Below are positions 11,660 through 21,569 of a stretch of DNA of 64,000 bases, in pieces (the first letter of the stretch is position 1; every line of letters begins with the position of its first letter). Under the pieces are notes generated by a model that saw nothing but the letters and a program-made list of their open reading frames with translations, had not been told where the DNA came from and made no database searches. This DNA is from Trichomonas vaginalis G3 (Eukaryota > Parabasalia > Trichomonadida > Trichomonadidae). The stretch lies in contig NC_067204.1 of assembly GCF_026262505.1 (NCBI RefSeq), forward strand, positions 12,232,522 to 12,296,521, given 5' to 3'. The translations under genes and the position numbers were made by a program.

Positions 11660-14600
11660 TTACTCGTTGACCATTCCAATCTTCTTTAGAACATTGAGAA
11701 GTTGAGGATCAATTCCTTCATCCAAGTCTTCGTAGTGAGCAATCTGTGAGTACGAGCTAGAGTCGTCAGATCTATTGTCATCTCTATCCAAAGGACTTGA
11801 AATTGGTCTAGGAATTGCAGAAACATCAATAGGAACGATGTTTGCATTTTCGCATTCCTTCATCATATAATCATTTTCGTGGCTCAATCTATCATCGGTT
11901 ATCTCAACGAATGACAGCAATCTCTTGTACTCCTCGTACGATCTCTTGTAGCTCAACCTGTTGTGCTGGTCCTTGACTTTGTCGCTGTTTTCGTTTGAGC
12001 TGAATTCCTGTTCAATTGCCGTACTTAATCCGTCCTTTAATCCATTGAATTCGTCGATCAAATTCTTACGACTTTCCTGGAGTTCTTGGAGTTCCTTTCT
12101 TTGTATTTCTCTGTCTTTGACCAAGTTATGATACTCCAGAGCGTTTTCGAAGAGAGATTTCCTTTCGTTCTGCATTTCTTCGAATATGTCTGTGATCAAG
12201 TTTTGGTCGTGTTTCGGCAGAGTCGTTGAAGGAACAGTTAATTTCGGCCTTGGAATTGCGAATGCGTGAGAAACTTTGTTTCCTAAGTAACGACTTGTTT
12301 CAGTGAATGCGTCGATGTCGTCTTTCGTGAACTCGAAATGCGACATGCCGTCATTCTCAAGGAACTGATTGGCTGGGTCAATAACTGCCTTCAAACGAGA
12401 AATGGCCAAAATAATTCTCAAAGCATTTTCAATTTCTTTTGAATTTTCTTTTTCGTTTTCGAGAATTAATTTGTGGAACTCGTGATAAACAGCATTGACT
12501 TCCTTAGAATTATAGCTAGAGAGATTGTTCTCGAGCCTAGAAATCAATTTATAGATCTCTTCCGATTTCTTTAAATTGGCGGTTTTGACAAACAATTTAC
12601 ATTTTCCAAACAAAATGTCATAATTTACACCGTTGCTTAAGAAAATGTTTTCGATTGTTGACACGCAATGACTGAGTTTTTCTATTGCTTCCAATGTCAA
12701 CTTCATTGTTGGCTTTATAGAACTTGCGAAGTTCCTTATTGACAAGCATTGCGAAAACAGATTTGAGTTTGCATCGTTTGTAAATGCTCCTGAAGAACTT
12801 AATTTCAAAGCCAATGTTGTAACATATTTGATGAATCTCAAATAATTAAATGTTCGACACAAAGAGAGTTGTACTAGTTGAGAATCAGAGATTTCGCCAA
12901 TGAGAAGAGCTAATGTATCATGATGTTCCAAGAATGAAATAAACGTGTGTAATTTCTTGTAAACATCTGTAAAATCTTGTCTATTTTTGAAATATTTTCT
13001 CAAATTCAAAGCGGTTTTGCCAAAACTTATAACGGAATCCAAACTTAATCCGCCAGAAGTCAGCAAACTAAACAATGAATGCAATGGCTCTGTCTCGTCA
13101 TTATATTCCGGCAAGTTCCTCTTTATTTCCTTTGCGATGTCATCGATCTGGCAAATGTTGATTCGCCAGTGATGTTCAATGAATCTGTTCGCGTAGGAAT
13201 CACCGTAATGACCAAGTTCGTAATCGTCATCAATTGAAACGAAACCGTAATCTTTAACTTTGATCAACAAACTCGTGTAATCTCTTGTCATCGCCAATAT
13301 CCTGTAATGACCGAGATTTGAGTACGTGCTTGTTACATCCTCGTTAAATTCAGCCTGACAGATCATTTGCATGTGTCCGATTGCTCTGTTTTCTTTTTCG
13401 CAGAGAACAGGGGCTTCGACAAGTTGCCACAAATCATCGGCCAATTTAGGGAATTCAGTCAATCTCGGGAGATTTATACACATTGGCTTGATTTGTTGGA
13501 CGCCGTCGACATCAGTCATTCTACACAGTTGGCTTACGATATCTATCCATTGAACTAAATTGTTGTATTCATTGTCGTCGTCTTTGAGAAAAGCAGCTCC
13601 CAAAATTGAACCCAGAGACATTTTCATTGTGTTCAAAAGTGAAATTCTTTGTTGTACCATTCCACTTTGTAACTTATTCTGCATCAATCTCTGTACATCA
13701 ATCAAGAGATTGCAGCCTGCTGGTTCTAACAAACTGTGGCCCTCAAAGATCTCTTCGTTGGACACGAAATGAGCAAAGAATCTCATATAAGTCAGTTGCA
13801 AAGCATTGGAATAAGTTATTAAATTACCAAGATCTAAACAATAAAATAGTTGGTGTAAATAGTTCAAATCTATTAATTTCTTATAGATTTTTTCGTAGTT
13901 TTCGCATTCTTTGTTTGTATTCTCGTCATTAAATATTTTTTCTATGTTTTCATATTGTTTTTCTTCTTCTTTTGTTTGAGAAAGTTCACTTTTCTTCATA
14001 ATAATGAATTGTTTCAATTTTTTTATTATGTTTAGTAATTGCGAACCATCAACCATCTTTTCCTTCATGTCCTTAGCGAAAGCGTTGAATCTGGTTGTTC
14101 CATCCTTGAATGTATCATTTATAAAGTCAGCAGTTTCATTCATGAACTCAAAAATCGAAGGGAAAATTAATTTGTCAACAGAAAATTTTTCATTTTTCTT
14201 GTTGATTATTTGTATTCCTGCTTCTTCGATTTTGTTGGCCAAATTCGAGATGAAATCTGCATAGTTACAGTTGACTTCGTGTACATGGATGTTTGACCTT
14301 ATATAAGGACCAACTTCGTAATTCGAAATCAAAGGGAAATTGAGTTTTAATATGTCAACTTTGACATTGTATTCCGCGGCGTATTTGTTGAGTCCGTCAA
14401 CAGCTCTCGCCATCTGTGAAACGGGGATTATTATGTCAAACAATTCTTTGAAAAGGACAAAGGCGTGGTCGAATATTTTCGGGTGGTTTTGGAGGTTTTC
14501 TTTCACAATTTTTCTGCCAGTTTCGAGGGATTTAATGATGCAGTTGATTTTCGTCATCGGAGACTTGATTAAGTAGCAGTCTCTGACGAACTGGCTCAAG

Positions 14601-15934
14601 TTCGCAATGCATGGATCATTCTCCGAGAAGATTTTGGCATTTTGAAGTGATCGAAACTGGGAAATCAAAATATCTAATTCCTGGAGATTGACGAGGAAGT
14701 TTGAACTGGTGAAAGACATGTCCAAGCGGTCGAAGAAGTGCTGCATCTCGTTGAACACGGATTGTATCGATTGGACAATCACGGCGTTGCTTGGATGAGT
14801 CATTTCACTCAGTTTCGATACCCAAAATGCGGCCAAAACAGGAGATTCGGAGGCACAGTCCAAAGAAAGCAAAGGAGCAAGAAGATTTTGAAGCATCTCG
14901 GCTCGCTTGCTTTTACTGGACTTCTTTTCTTCATCGTTCATGTCTTCTTCGCTGATTTCATCTTCATCATCATCTTCTCCTTCATCTTCTTCATCAATTT
15001 CTTCGTCATCTTCTTCTGCCTTGGCTACTGAATCTTGGCCTGAGTACTCTTCGTCCTTAGGAGCAACGGATTCGTCTTCTGATGATTCATTCTCTGGAAC
15101 GTAGTTTCCGTTGGGATGTACACTGCGGGTGGATATATGTACTGGCTCTGTATTCAATGTTTCGAGGATGATCGAGCAGTTTTCGTAAAGTGTATGTCCT
15201 AATAAAATTGTTTTGAAGTCAATGATGACGATTTGGGACTTCATACAGCATTCAATGTATTTGTTTTCGTATTTGTCGCCTAAATCCTTCACAATATTGC
15301 CAACAGCTTCGTTGAATTGAAGGGATTGTTGTAATTTGGTATAAATGTCAGTAATATTGTCGAGAGTTAGTAGTTTGTTGATGCTCTGGCATGATCCTAA
15401 CACATCTTGATGGCATGACTCTAAGTTGTCATATGCCATGGCAAATTCTGAATTTGAATTGATTAAATCTTGAAAGTTTTCATGAATTGCATTGAGTTCT
15501 TTTGATGTCTTAGATAAGCATGCCATTATGGTGCCCTTAATATCCTCTGTATTGACATGTTTGAATATATCAATCAAATTAGCAACAATAATCTGGAATT
15601 TCTCTCGTGATGTCTGTGTAACTTTCTTTCCATCGAATTTCTGAACTAATTCTAGGTATTCATCGATAGCTTTTTTGAAGATTTGTAAATTTGAAGAAGA
15701 AATGAAAATCGATCTTTCAAAAAACATCCGATATTTAACGAAGACTTTATAATTCTTCATTAAACTCTGATAGAGACTAGAATTTTCTTTGTCTCCGAAA
15801 AATTTTTCACTTTCTGGATCATTTTCTTCAACAAGAGGCTCTGATAATTTGATAAACTCATCTATGATAGGCATAGTTAAATCGAGGTCATTATGAGAAA
15901 GGTCCTCTAGATTTATCTGAGTACCTGACTCCAT
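11660..15934 (-). CDS. Large acidic, mostly alpha-helical protein, function unknown
   Basis: 1,424 residues from the Met at 15934 (MESGTQINLEDLSHND). The frame is open for 35 more codons to 16039, but that extension is hydrophobic and Phe/Ile-rich, like translated intergenic DNA, so the inner start is preferred. The protein is helical bundles throughout, with no membrane segment. A strongly acidic block of Asp/Glu/Ser lies near residues 280-335, followed by a Lys/Arg patch. A coiled-coil stretch lies near residues 1270-1330 (Glu/Lys/Leu-rich, ELQELQESRKNL). I recognise no named domain. The helical-bundle texture recalls large scaffold or cytoskeletal proteins, but that is inference. It is convergent with actin and divergent from the APC7-like gene. 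Confidence 0.85.
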   Translation of the reverse strand: MESGTQINLEDLSHNDLDLTMPIIDEFIKLSEPLVEENDPESEKFFGDKENSSLYQSLMKNYKVFVKYRMFFERSIFISSSNLQIFKKAIDEYLELVQKFDGKKVTQTSREKFQIIVANLIDIFKHVNTEDIKGTIMACLSKTSKELNAIHENFQDLINSNSEFAMAYDNLESCHQDVLGSCQSINKLLTLDNITDIYTKLQQSLQFNEAVGNIVKDLGDKYENKYIECCMKSQIVIIDFKTILLGHTLYENCSIILETLNTEPVHISTRSVHPNGNYVPENESSEDESVAPKDEEYSGQDSVAKAEEDDEEIDEEDEGEDDDEDEISEEDMNDEEKKSSKSKRAEMLQNLLAPLLSLDCASESPVLAAFWVSKLSEMTHPSNAVIVQSIQSVFNEMQHFFDRLDMSFTSSNFLVNLQELDILISQFRSLQNAKIFSENDPCIANLSQFVRDCYLIKSPMTKINCIIKSLETGRKIVKENLQNHPKIFDHAFVLFKELFDIIIPVSQMARAVDGLNKYAAEYNVKVDILKLNFPLISNYEVGPYIRSNIHVHEVNCNYADFISNLANKIEEAGIQIINKKNEKFSVDKLIFPSIFEFMNETADFINDTFKDGTTRFNAFAKDMKEKMVDGSQLLNIIKKLKQFIIMKKSELSQTKEEEKQYENIEKIFNDENTNKECENYEKIYKKLIDLNYLHQLFYCLDLGNLITYSNALQLTYMRFFAHFVSNEEIFEGHSLLEPAGCNLLIDVQRLMQNKLQSGMVQQRISLLNTMKMSLGSILGAAFLKDDDNEYNNLVQWIDIVSQLCRMTDVDGVQQIKPMCINLPRLTEFPKLADDLWQLVEAPVLCEKENRAIGHMQMICQAEFNEDVTSTYSNLGHYRILAMTRDYTSLLIKVKDYGFVSIDDDYELGHYGDSYANRFIEHHWRINICQIDDIAKEIKRNLPEYNDETEPLHSLFSLLTSGGLSLDSVISFGKTALNLRKYFKNRQDFTDVYKKLHTFISFLEHHDTLALLIGEISDSQLVQLSLCRTFNYLRFIKYVTTLALKLSSSGAFTNDANSNLFSQCLSIRNFASSIKPTMKLTLEAIEKLSHCVSTIENIFLSNGVNYDILFGKCKLFVKTANLKKSEEIYKLISRLENNLSSYNSKEVNAVYHEFHKLILENEKENSKEIENALRIILAISRLKAVIDPANQFLENDGMSHFEFTKDDIDAFTETSRYLGNKVSHAFAIPRPKLTVPSTTLPKHDQNLITDIFEEMQNERKSLFENALEYHNLVKDREIQRKELQELQESRKNLIDEFNGLKDGLSTAIEQEFSSNENSDKVKDQHNRLSYKRSYEEYKRLLSFVEITDDRLSHENDYMMKECENANIVPIDVSAIPRPISSPLDRDDNRSDDSSSYSQIAHYEDLDEGIDPQLLNVLKKIGMVNE

Positions 15935-16112
15935 AAAAATAATTTTTGAAAAATAAAATATACAGGGTTTTATTCCCCCCTCAAATAGATAAAAAATTCT
16001 TTCAGAAAAATTAGTTAAACCAAGTTGTTTAAATTTCATTTTATATGGCCAATCTAAATTTAAATAACTTTCGGTCTTTGAGAAACATTTAGTGAACGTT
16101 TAAAAATTAAGA

Positions 16113-17600
16113 ATGTCAACTCATGAGCTTAATCAAATGATTTCTCTTGGATTATACAAGTCTGTAAACATGGCTGTCCAAATGACAGCTTCTCCTAGTC
16201 CTCAACTTTTGATTTCAAGAGCTTTTGCATTGATAGATATGAAACTTTATGAAGATGCACTCCATGCGGTTGAATCAGTCGACATGTTTGGTTTAAGCCA
16301 AGAACTTGCAAATGATTTAATAGAAATTCGACTTACAGCACATCTTAAAATGAATAATCCACAAAAATGTTGCACAATTATTCAAAGTCGAGACTTCTCA
16401 AACAGATTACTTACACCAAAACTCGATTTGCTTGTTGCTCAAGTTCATATGTTAAATAATCCTTTACCAAATCCAGACCACCCTGCAATTCCACATTTAC
16501 TTCGTGTTCTACAGAGGTATCCGCTTGCTTTTGAACTGATAGAAAAGCTTATTGGTATTGGTGCTAAGATACCAGAATTTATTCTAAATTCACCAAATTC
16601 TTGTGTCAAAAACTATGCGCACGCACTTCAATTGGCTGAATCAGGTGATTATAAAGATGCAGTGAGATGCCTAAATCAAATTCTTGTAACAATCCCAGGA
16701 TGCATTCCAGTATTAGTTAAAATTTGCCAATTTGCAATTGCAGACAACAATACACAGCTTTTTGAAGATACTATTGTCTTAATCCCTGAGAATAACCTTG
16801 AAGTTATTGAACTCAGAGCTGTTAACCTCAAACAGCAGCAAAAGAAAACGCAATTAAACCAAGTTGTTCTTCGTGCTTTGAACACAGATCCAACGTCAGC
16901 CAATGCATGGATTGCATTTTCACATTTACTTGAAGCTAATGGCGATCAACAGCGCGCATTACAAGCTACAAGGAAAGCTTTGATTCTTGAGCCAAATTCT
17001 CGCAGCGGATTCATGAGACATGGTGAATTACGTCTTCAAAGAAATGATGTTGTCAAAGCACATTCAGCATTTACTCATGTCCATACATTGAATCCTGCCA
17101 TCGATTCATTCAGTGCCATTGTTCAATGCGATTGTTTATTGAAGAATTGGGAAGAAGCAGAGTCATTTGCTGCAGGAGCAGTGAAGAGGTTCAAACCTGA
17201 TACATATGCAGGAAACATGGCTATTACTCTTTATGGCCTTGCAAAGAGAGGAACTGATCCAAAGAAAGCTGCCGAAATTCTTAGAAGATGTTTAGAGAAA
17301 GATAGTGGAAATATTGAAGCATTGTCAGCTTTGATTGAAATGCATGTTAAAGATAATGAATTCGACCAAGCAGAATCATTACTCATGAAGCATCGTAACT
17401 CAAAGAATATCTTCTTCTTCAACTACAAGATGGCAGAAATATACTCAGTTAAGAGAGATTATCAAACAGCAATGGATTATGCACAACAAGCTTTGCAAAT
17501 CGAACCAAATAACGAGCGTGCAAAAGATCTTCTTGAGCAACTCGAAGGAGTCTTAAGAGATAACGATGACACATTTGAAGAAGACGAAGTTGATTTGTGA
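16113..17600 (+). CDS. APC7-like TPR protein (anaphase-promoting complex subunit)
   Basis: 495 residues built of tetratricopeptide repeats; clear TPR helices run from about residue 170 to 470 (for example ANAWIAFSHLLEANGDQQRA and YQTAMDYAQQALQIEPNNER). The layout fits APC7 of the cyclosome: a helical N-terminus with a PLAFELIEKLIGIG block like the PLALEAI segment of APC7, contiguous TPRs, and a short acidic C-terminus (DDTFEEDEVDL). APC7 is a scaffold of the ubiquitin ligase that drives mitotic exit. The start ATG follows an A-rich leader, about 180 bases from the divergent gene's start. Other TPR proteins (CDC27/CDC16-like) are the alternative. Confidence 0.65.
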   Translation: MSTHELNQMISLGLYKSVNMAVQMTASPSPQLLISRAFALIDMKLYEDALHAVESVDMFGLSQELANDLIEIRLTAHLKMNNPQKCCTIIQSRDFSNRLLTPKLDLLVAQVHMLNNPLPNPDHPAIPHLLRVLQRYPLAFELIEKLIGIGAKIPEFILNSPNSCVKNYAHALQLAESGDYKDAVRCLNQILVTIPGCIPVLVKICQFAIADNNTQLFEDTIVLIPENNLEVIELRAVNLKQQQKKTQLNQVVLRALNTDPTSANAWIAFSHLLEANGDQQRALQATRKALILEPNSRSGFMRHGELRLQRNDVVKAHSAFTHVHTLNPAIDSFSAIVQCDCLLKNWEEAESFAAGAVKRFKPDTYAGNMAITLYGLAKRGTDPKKAAEILRRCLEKDSGNIEALSALIEMHVKDNEFDQAESLLMKHRNSKNIFFFNYKMAEIYSVKRDYQTAMDYAQQALQIEPNNERAKDLLEQLEGVLRDNDDTFEEDEVDL

Positions 17601-17986
17601 GCTGGCACCCATCAAAAAAATCTGTATGTTAAAAGTAAATCTTTCTATAAAAAAATGACTCTTTAATGTTTCTTGTTTATTAAAGATATGGAATAGATTC
17701 AACAGTAATAAACAACCAACAGTAGTTCACTCGACCATTTGTTGACGAAGGAACAACAACAGGAATGCCTTTAGGAGAAATTCTCCCGATATTTCTCTGT
17801 GAATAAATAACCAAATTTTTAAATTTTATTTGAAAATTATAAAAGCTGATTGATAAATACTTTATTACTTTCGACTTTGCTATTGTTATGGTATCATTTA
17901 ATATCGATATGCTTAATCAAAATTCATAATTCATGAGTCAAATTATATGAGCTTTACAATTTTTTGTAGTATATGTTTCCCACATA
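17601..17986. other. Intergenic stretch up to the Maverick insertion
   Basis: AT-rich, no gene seen. It ends in CACATATATAG, directly abutting the poly-A tip of the Maverick. Confidence 0.6.
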
Positions 17987-17991
17987 TATAG
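17987..17991. repeat. Candidate target-site duplication, left copy
   Basis: TATAG directly precedes the poly-A tip. The same five bases follow the poly-T tip at 43448-43452. Polinton/Maverick elements make 5-6 bp duplications, so this fits, although one T is shared with the homopolymer. Confidence 0.6.
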
Positions 17992-18023
<32 letters not shown>

Positions 18024-18097
18024 TAGTGGGGCTTCCAGGCACTTCGTGCCCTCTAGCCCCGAAGATGTTTAGTATAAAATGAGGTTTTTATTCAGAA
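17992..18097 (+). repeat. Maverick left terminal inverted repeat
   Basis: A run of about 30 A, then GTAGTGGGGCTTCCAGGC, continuing to TTATTCAGAA near 18097. It matches the reverse complement of 43337-43447 apart from about four differences and the homopolymer length. The inner part contains a short hairpin (GGCACTTCGTGCC). Confidence 0.93.
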
Positions 18098-18106
18098 ATG
18101 TTTGCT

Positions 18107-19318
18107 TTAATGTTTTTTACGGATGGAAATGAACTGGATATCGTCTGAGTCTTCGCTTGTTTCCTCCTCTTCTTCTTCTTCGTCCGAATTGTCTTCATCT
18201 TCACAATAACCAGATAAGAAGATGGTTATTTTGGTTTGTTCTGGTTTTTTGAGAAGCATTTTGGCTGTGCCAGTAAAAACGAACTCAAGATTTTGATAGA
18301 ATTGTCTGCTTGAGTGAGTGAATTTGCATACTGTAAGTGGCATTGCAACTCGGTTTGCTTGAACAGATATTATTGAAACTTCTTCTCCATCTGGTATCCG
18401 TTCAGGAATATCTAAAGCGGCTGTTGTGATAATATGCATATTGTTTTCGTAATGCAATTTTGGATATATTTCGAATGGATGTGCAGCTACACCAGCTGGA
18501 GCAACAATGGAAAGATTCCAGGAGAAAGAACCGTGTTTGTTTTCATCTTCTTTCCAATTGTAAGTTAAAGGATAAGGGCGAAAGTCTTTGAGTGTTTCAT
18601 ATAGCTGTTCTCTTAAGTTTGGTTCACAGCAAAGAATGAATTCGTCAATTGCTTGAAGAGATATCATAGTTGAAACATAAGGCAAATTCGACAAGAAAAA
18701 GTCAACCATTACTGTCGGGTTTTGAACTTTGTTTTCTAATGTTTCGACTGGTTTTATTATACTTTTGAAATATCTATCATAGTCATTGTTGTCTGTTAAG
18801 GACAAATTGTTTGGATAATCTGCAATGAGTCTTCTATATCTTGCTTCTGTTGTTGAGAATGAGAAGACACCTTCTGGTTCTGTAGGAGTGTAAGTTTTTA
18901 GTTGAACTTGAGCTTCAATTTGTGTCTGATTGGAGTCTGATTGGACTGAAACAACTTGAGCTTCTGTAGTTTGTTCGACTTCGGCAGTTTCTTTTGGTTG
19001 AATTTGAGCTTCAATTTGTGTCTGATTGGAGTCTGATTGGACTGAAACAACTTGAGCTTCTGTAGTTTGTTCGACTTCGGCAGTTTCTTTTGGTTGAATT
19101 TGAGCTTCAATTTGTGTCTGATTGGAGTCTGATTGGACTGAAACCTGTGTAACCTCTTTGGACATACTAGTAAAGTATGAAGATATAAGTGTTTGACCTT
19201 TAAAGAGCTTTTGTAAAGAATTGTCAGTCATGCTACTACTGTGGTCTTCCATTAGACAAAAATGAACTGTTTTTTTCGGACTACTCATAGAAAAGTTTGA
19301 AATAAACGGTTTTGTCAA
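18107..19318 (-). CDS. Nucleoplasmin-like protein with 32-residue tandem repeats (Maverick-borne)
   Basis: 403 residues, open. Near residues 55-145 three 32-residue repeats start VSVQSDSNQTQIEAQ; their DNA repeats exactly every 96 bp (18912, 19008, 19104), so they are recent. The C-terminal part resembles the nucleoplasmin-like fold found in histone chaperones and FKBP39/46-type proteins: FSWNLSIVAPAGVAAH (strand with W), a beta-rich core, TKITIFLSGYCEDED, then an uninterrupted acidic tail (NSDEEEEEEETSEDSDD) and a basic end. If correct, it could bind histones or shield basic proteins of the particle. It lies just inside the left terminus and is divergent from the coiled-coil gene. The fold call rests on pattern only. 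Confidence 0.5.
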   Translation of the reverse strand: MTKPFISNFSMSSPKKTVHFCLMEDHSSSMTDNSLQKLFKGQTLISSYFTSMSKEVTQVSVQSDSNQTQIEAQIQPKETAEVEQTTEAQVVSVQSDSNQTQIEAQIQPKETAEVEQTTEAQVVSVQSDSNQTQIEAQVQLKTYTPTEPEGVFSFSTTEARYRRLIADYPNNLSLTDNNDYDRYFKSIIKPVETLENKVQNPTVMVDFFLSNLPYVSTMISLQAIDEFILCCEPNLREQLYETLKDFRPYPLTYNWKEDENKHGSFSWNLSIVAPAGVAAHPFEIYPKLHYENNMHIITTAALDIPERIPDGEEVSIISVQANRVAMPLTVCKFTHSSRQFYQNLEFVFTGTAKMLLKKPEQTKITIFLSGYCEDEDNSDEEEEEEETSEDSDDIQFISIRKKH

Positions 19319-19481
19319 CGGTAACCCCCTCTATTTTTTTATTTTATTGAAAAGTCTCCGTTGGCAAACCGTTCCATCTCAAATATTGAATGAACTATAA
19401 ACGTTTTTTGTTTTCTATATATACTTTTTTGTCCAACGGTAAAACTTTTTACACAACGGTTTTTGAGAGTCGTCGCCGTTG
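19316..19481. promoter_or_regulatory. Cluster of CAACGG sites between divergent Maverick genes
   Basis: CAACGG occurs at 19316-19321, 19434-19439 and 19454-19459, and as CCGTTG at 19358-19363 and 19476-19481. Two more AACGGT/ACCGTT cores lie at about 19305 and 19369. Five exact copies in about 170 AT-rich bases is far more than expected. The word fits the Myb recognition consensus YAACKG. The region separates the nucleoplasmin-like gene (minus) from the coiled-coil gene (plus). Confidence 0.55.
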
Positions 19482-19724
19482 ACTTTTTTGTAGAGCACTC
19501 AAAATAGTATAACTTTGTCCGGACAAGTAAGGGTCTATCGTCGCTACAGGAAAAGTTACGGGCGTTCCAAGGAAGTATACTTTGAGAAGCCTTTTCTCCA
19601 TTTTAAAACAAGATAGGACGGTTATTTTACAAAACTGACAACACTTTGACCGAGTAGTTTTTTGTGCTGAACAAAAAGTGTCATATAAACATCTGTCAAA
19701 AACCGCTTTTTAACTTCACTTAAA

Positions 19725-21563
19725 ATGCCACGTAAGCTACGTAAGAATATACGTAAGAGGAAGAGAGCATTGAAACATCCAATAGTAAGACTAACACCAC
19801 AACAACAGTTGCAACAACAAATGCTGAATGACCCCACTATGTTGCAACAAATGTCAAGCAACCCTATGCTTTTAAACCGAGTTATTGGTGCACAGAGTGG
19901 AGGTTTAAGAGCGGCACTTTTAGCGAAAATGGCAGGCTATGGTGGAGCTGCAGACGGAACAGCCTATAACCCTCAAAGTCAAATGAATTTGAGTTCACTC
20001 AAAAATCAAATAACAGATGTCAAAAAGTCAAACATAGACATACAGAAACAAATAAGTGAAAACGAAAAGAAACTAGAATATGACAGACATACAAAGAAAC
20101 TCAATGAGTTAAACGTAGAGAAAAAGAAGAAAGAAGAACAACTGAAAGAACTAAGTACAGAGGAATATGCGAAAAAAGTGTCAGAAAAAGCAGCAGAAGT
20201 AGCAAAAATGGAACAAGATGTTGTAAATTTGAAAAACCATACTACTCAATATAAAATACTGAAAGATGAAGAGATAAAACAAAAAGCCCTGAAGACATAT
20301 ATGGATAGCGATGAGTATAAAAAAGAAGTTGAAGCAAATGTAAAGGCAGAAAAACTTTTACAGTTGCAAAACCAAACCGTACAGTATGAAAACTTAGCAC
20401 AAGAAAGTAAAAATAACGACGCAGCCATGCAAAAGGCAATGAAAAGCGCAGAATATATAAAAGCTAACAATGACTGGTTAGATGCCCAAGCCAACGCTAA
20501 AGCAGCCCAACTCATAGGGTCAATAAGGACAAAAATACAAGCGGATGAAGACAGTTCAAATGAAACTTTAACAAATGCTGACTTTAAGAACGCTTTCGAA
20601 GCTCTTCATAGTAAGGTGAAACAAGTGAACGACTTCTCATCTGGAAAGAAACTGAAGTCTGAAGGTTTCGACAAAGAGTTAAAAGAAGTAGCACAAAATA
20701 TGACGAAAATAACAGATGCAGCAACGAGACAGGCAGTTCAAAGTGCCTATGACGCCGTTAGAGCAACTGTTGTGAAAAGTCAAGAAAAAGAGTTACAACA
20801 GACCAAAACAGACCTAGTAAATGCTTTCTTAAAAACGAAAAGTCAGGTAGGACATTACGCTGCAGATGGAACATATGTGCCAGCTGGTGGAACTTATATA
20901 CCACCAAACCCTCCAAGAGAAGCACCTGCACCAGGACTACCTAAAACATTTACATCGTCACATGGACACAGACACAGGCATGCACAACAACCACCTCCAC
21001 AACCAGCACAGCAACCAACAGTTCAGAACCCTGCACAACAACCAACAGTTCAAAACCCTGCACAACAACAACCACAAACAGAGCAAGGACATAAAAGAAG
21101 TAGAGAACAAGGAAACCAAGAATTCTTAAAAATGCTTAAAGAAGAGTGTGGTTTCCCAGATACTGTTGACTTTAGTGACAGATATAAAGAAGCTATTAGA
21201 AAGTTCAAGGATGGAAATACTGACCCGAACCTATTTAGCTTTATGGCTCAGCACCAAAACGGATATAATCTCAAACCTGGAAAATACAAGCTCGCTAAGG
21301 GATATGATTTAATAGCATATCATCCAAATGACATGGATGAATTTACTCCGAGATATTTGATGTCAGAGCTAAATGACAATTCAACTTTCGTCATGAAACG
21401 CGTAAAAAATAGAGACGGAACGAAAGAACAAAAGCTTATGAATGCGGATGACGTAGATAGGGAAATTGTTAAAACGGTCTCGGAATATATGAAATGCCAG
21501 CAGATGAGGTACAAGAAACTCCACAGGAAGAAGTTCAGATACAACCAGACATGGAAGAAATAG
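19725..21563 (+). CDS. Coiled-coil, basic-headed structural protein of the Maverick
   Basis: 612 residues, open. A very basic head (MPRKLRKNIRKRKRALKHPI) recalls viral core proteins. A Gln/Met-rich segment follows, then about 250 residues of Lys/Glu-rich coiled coil (to about residue 370), a Pro/Gln-rich linker with short AQQPTVQNP repeats, and a compact C-terminal domain (about 465-600) ending in Lys/Arg. Long coiled-coil proteins are usual in Trichomonas Mavericks. A virion core or scaffold role is inferred from the position upstream of the capsid region and the basic head. Confidence 0.7.
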   Translation: MPRKLRKNIRKRKRALKHPIVRLTPQQQLQQQMLNDPTMLQQMSSNPMLLNRVIGAQSGGLRAALLAKMAGYGGAADGTAYNPQSQMNLSSLKNQITDVKKSNIDIQKQISENEKKLEYDRHTKKLNELNVEKKKKEEQLKELSTEEYAKKVSEKAAEVAKMEQDVVNLKNHTTQYKILKDEEIKQKALKTYMDSDEYKKEVEANVKAEKLLQLQNQTVQYENLAQESKNNDAAMQKAMKSAEYIKANNDWLDAQANAKAAQLIGSIRTKIQADEDSSNETLTNADFKNAFEALHSKVKQVNDFSSGKKLKSEGFDKELKEVAQNMTKITDAATRQAVQSAYDAVRATVVKSQEKELQQTKTDLVNAFLKTKSQVGHYAADGTYVPAGGTYIPPNPPREAPAPGLPKTFTSSHGHRHRHAQQPPPQPAQQPTVQNPAQQPTVQNPAQQQPQTEQGHKRSREQGNQEFLKMLKEECGFPDTVDFSDRYKEAIRKFKDGNTDPNLFSFMAQHQNGYNLKPGKYKLAKGYDLIAYHPNDMDEFTPRYLMSELNDNSTFVMKRVKNRDGTKEQKLMNADDVDREIVKTVSEYMKCQQMRYKKLHRKKFRYNQTWKK

Positions 21564-21569
21564 TTCAGC

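Noticed and set aside
17992-18021. Poly-A as the tail of a LINE/SINE insertion
   Set aside because: A matching poly-T is at the other end in inverted orientation and both run into the same inverted repeat, so it is part of the Maverick ends.
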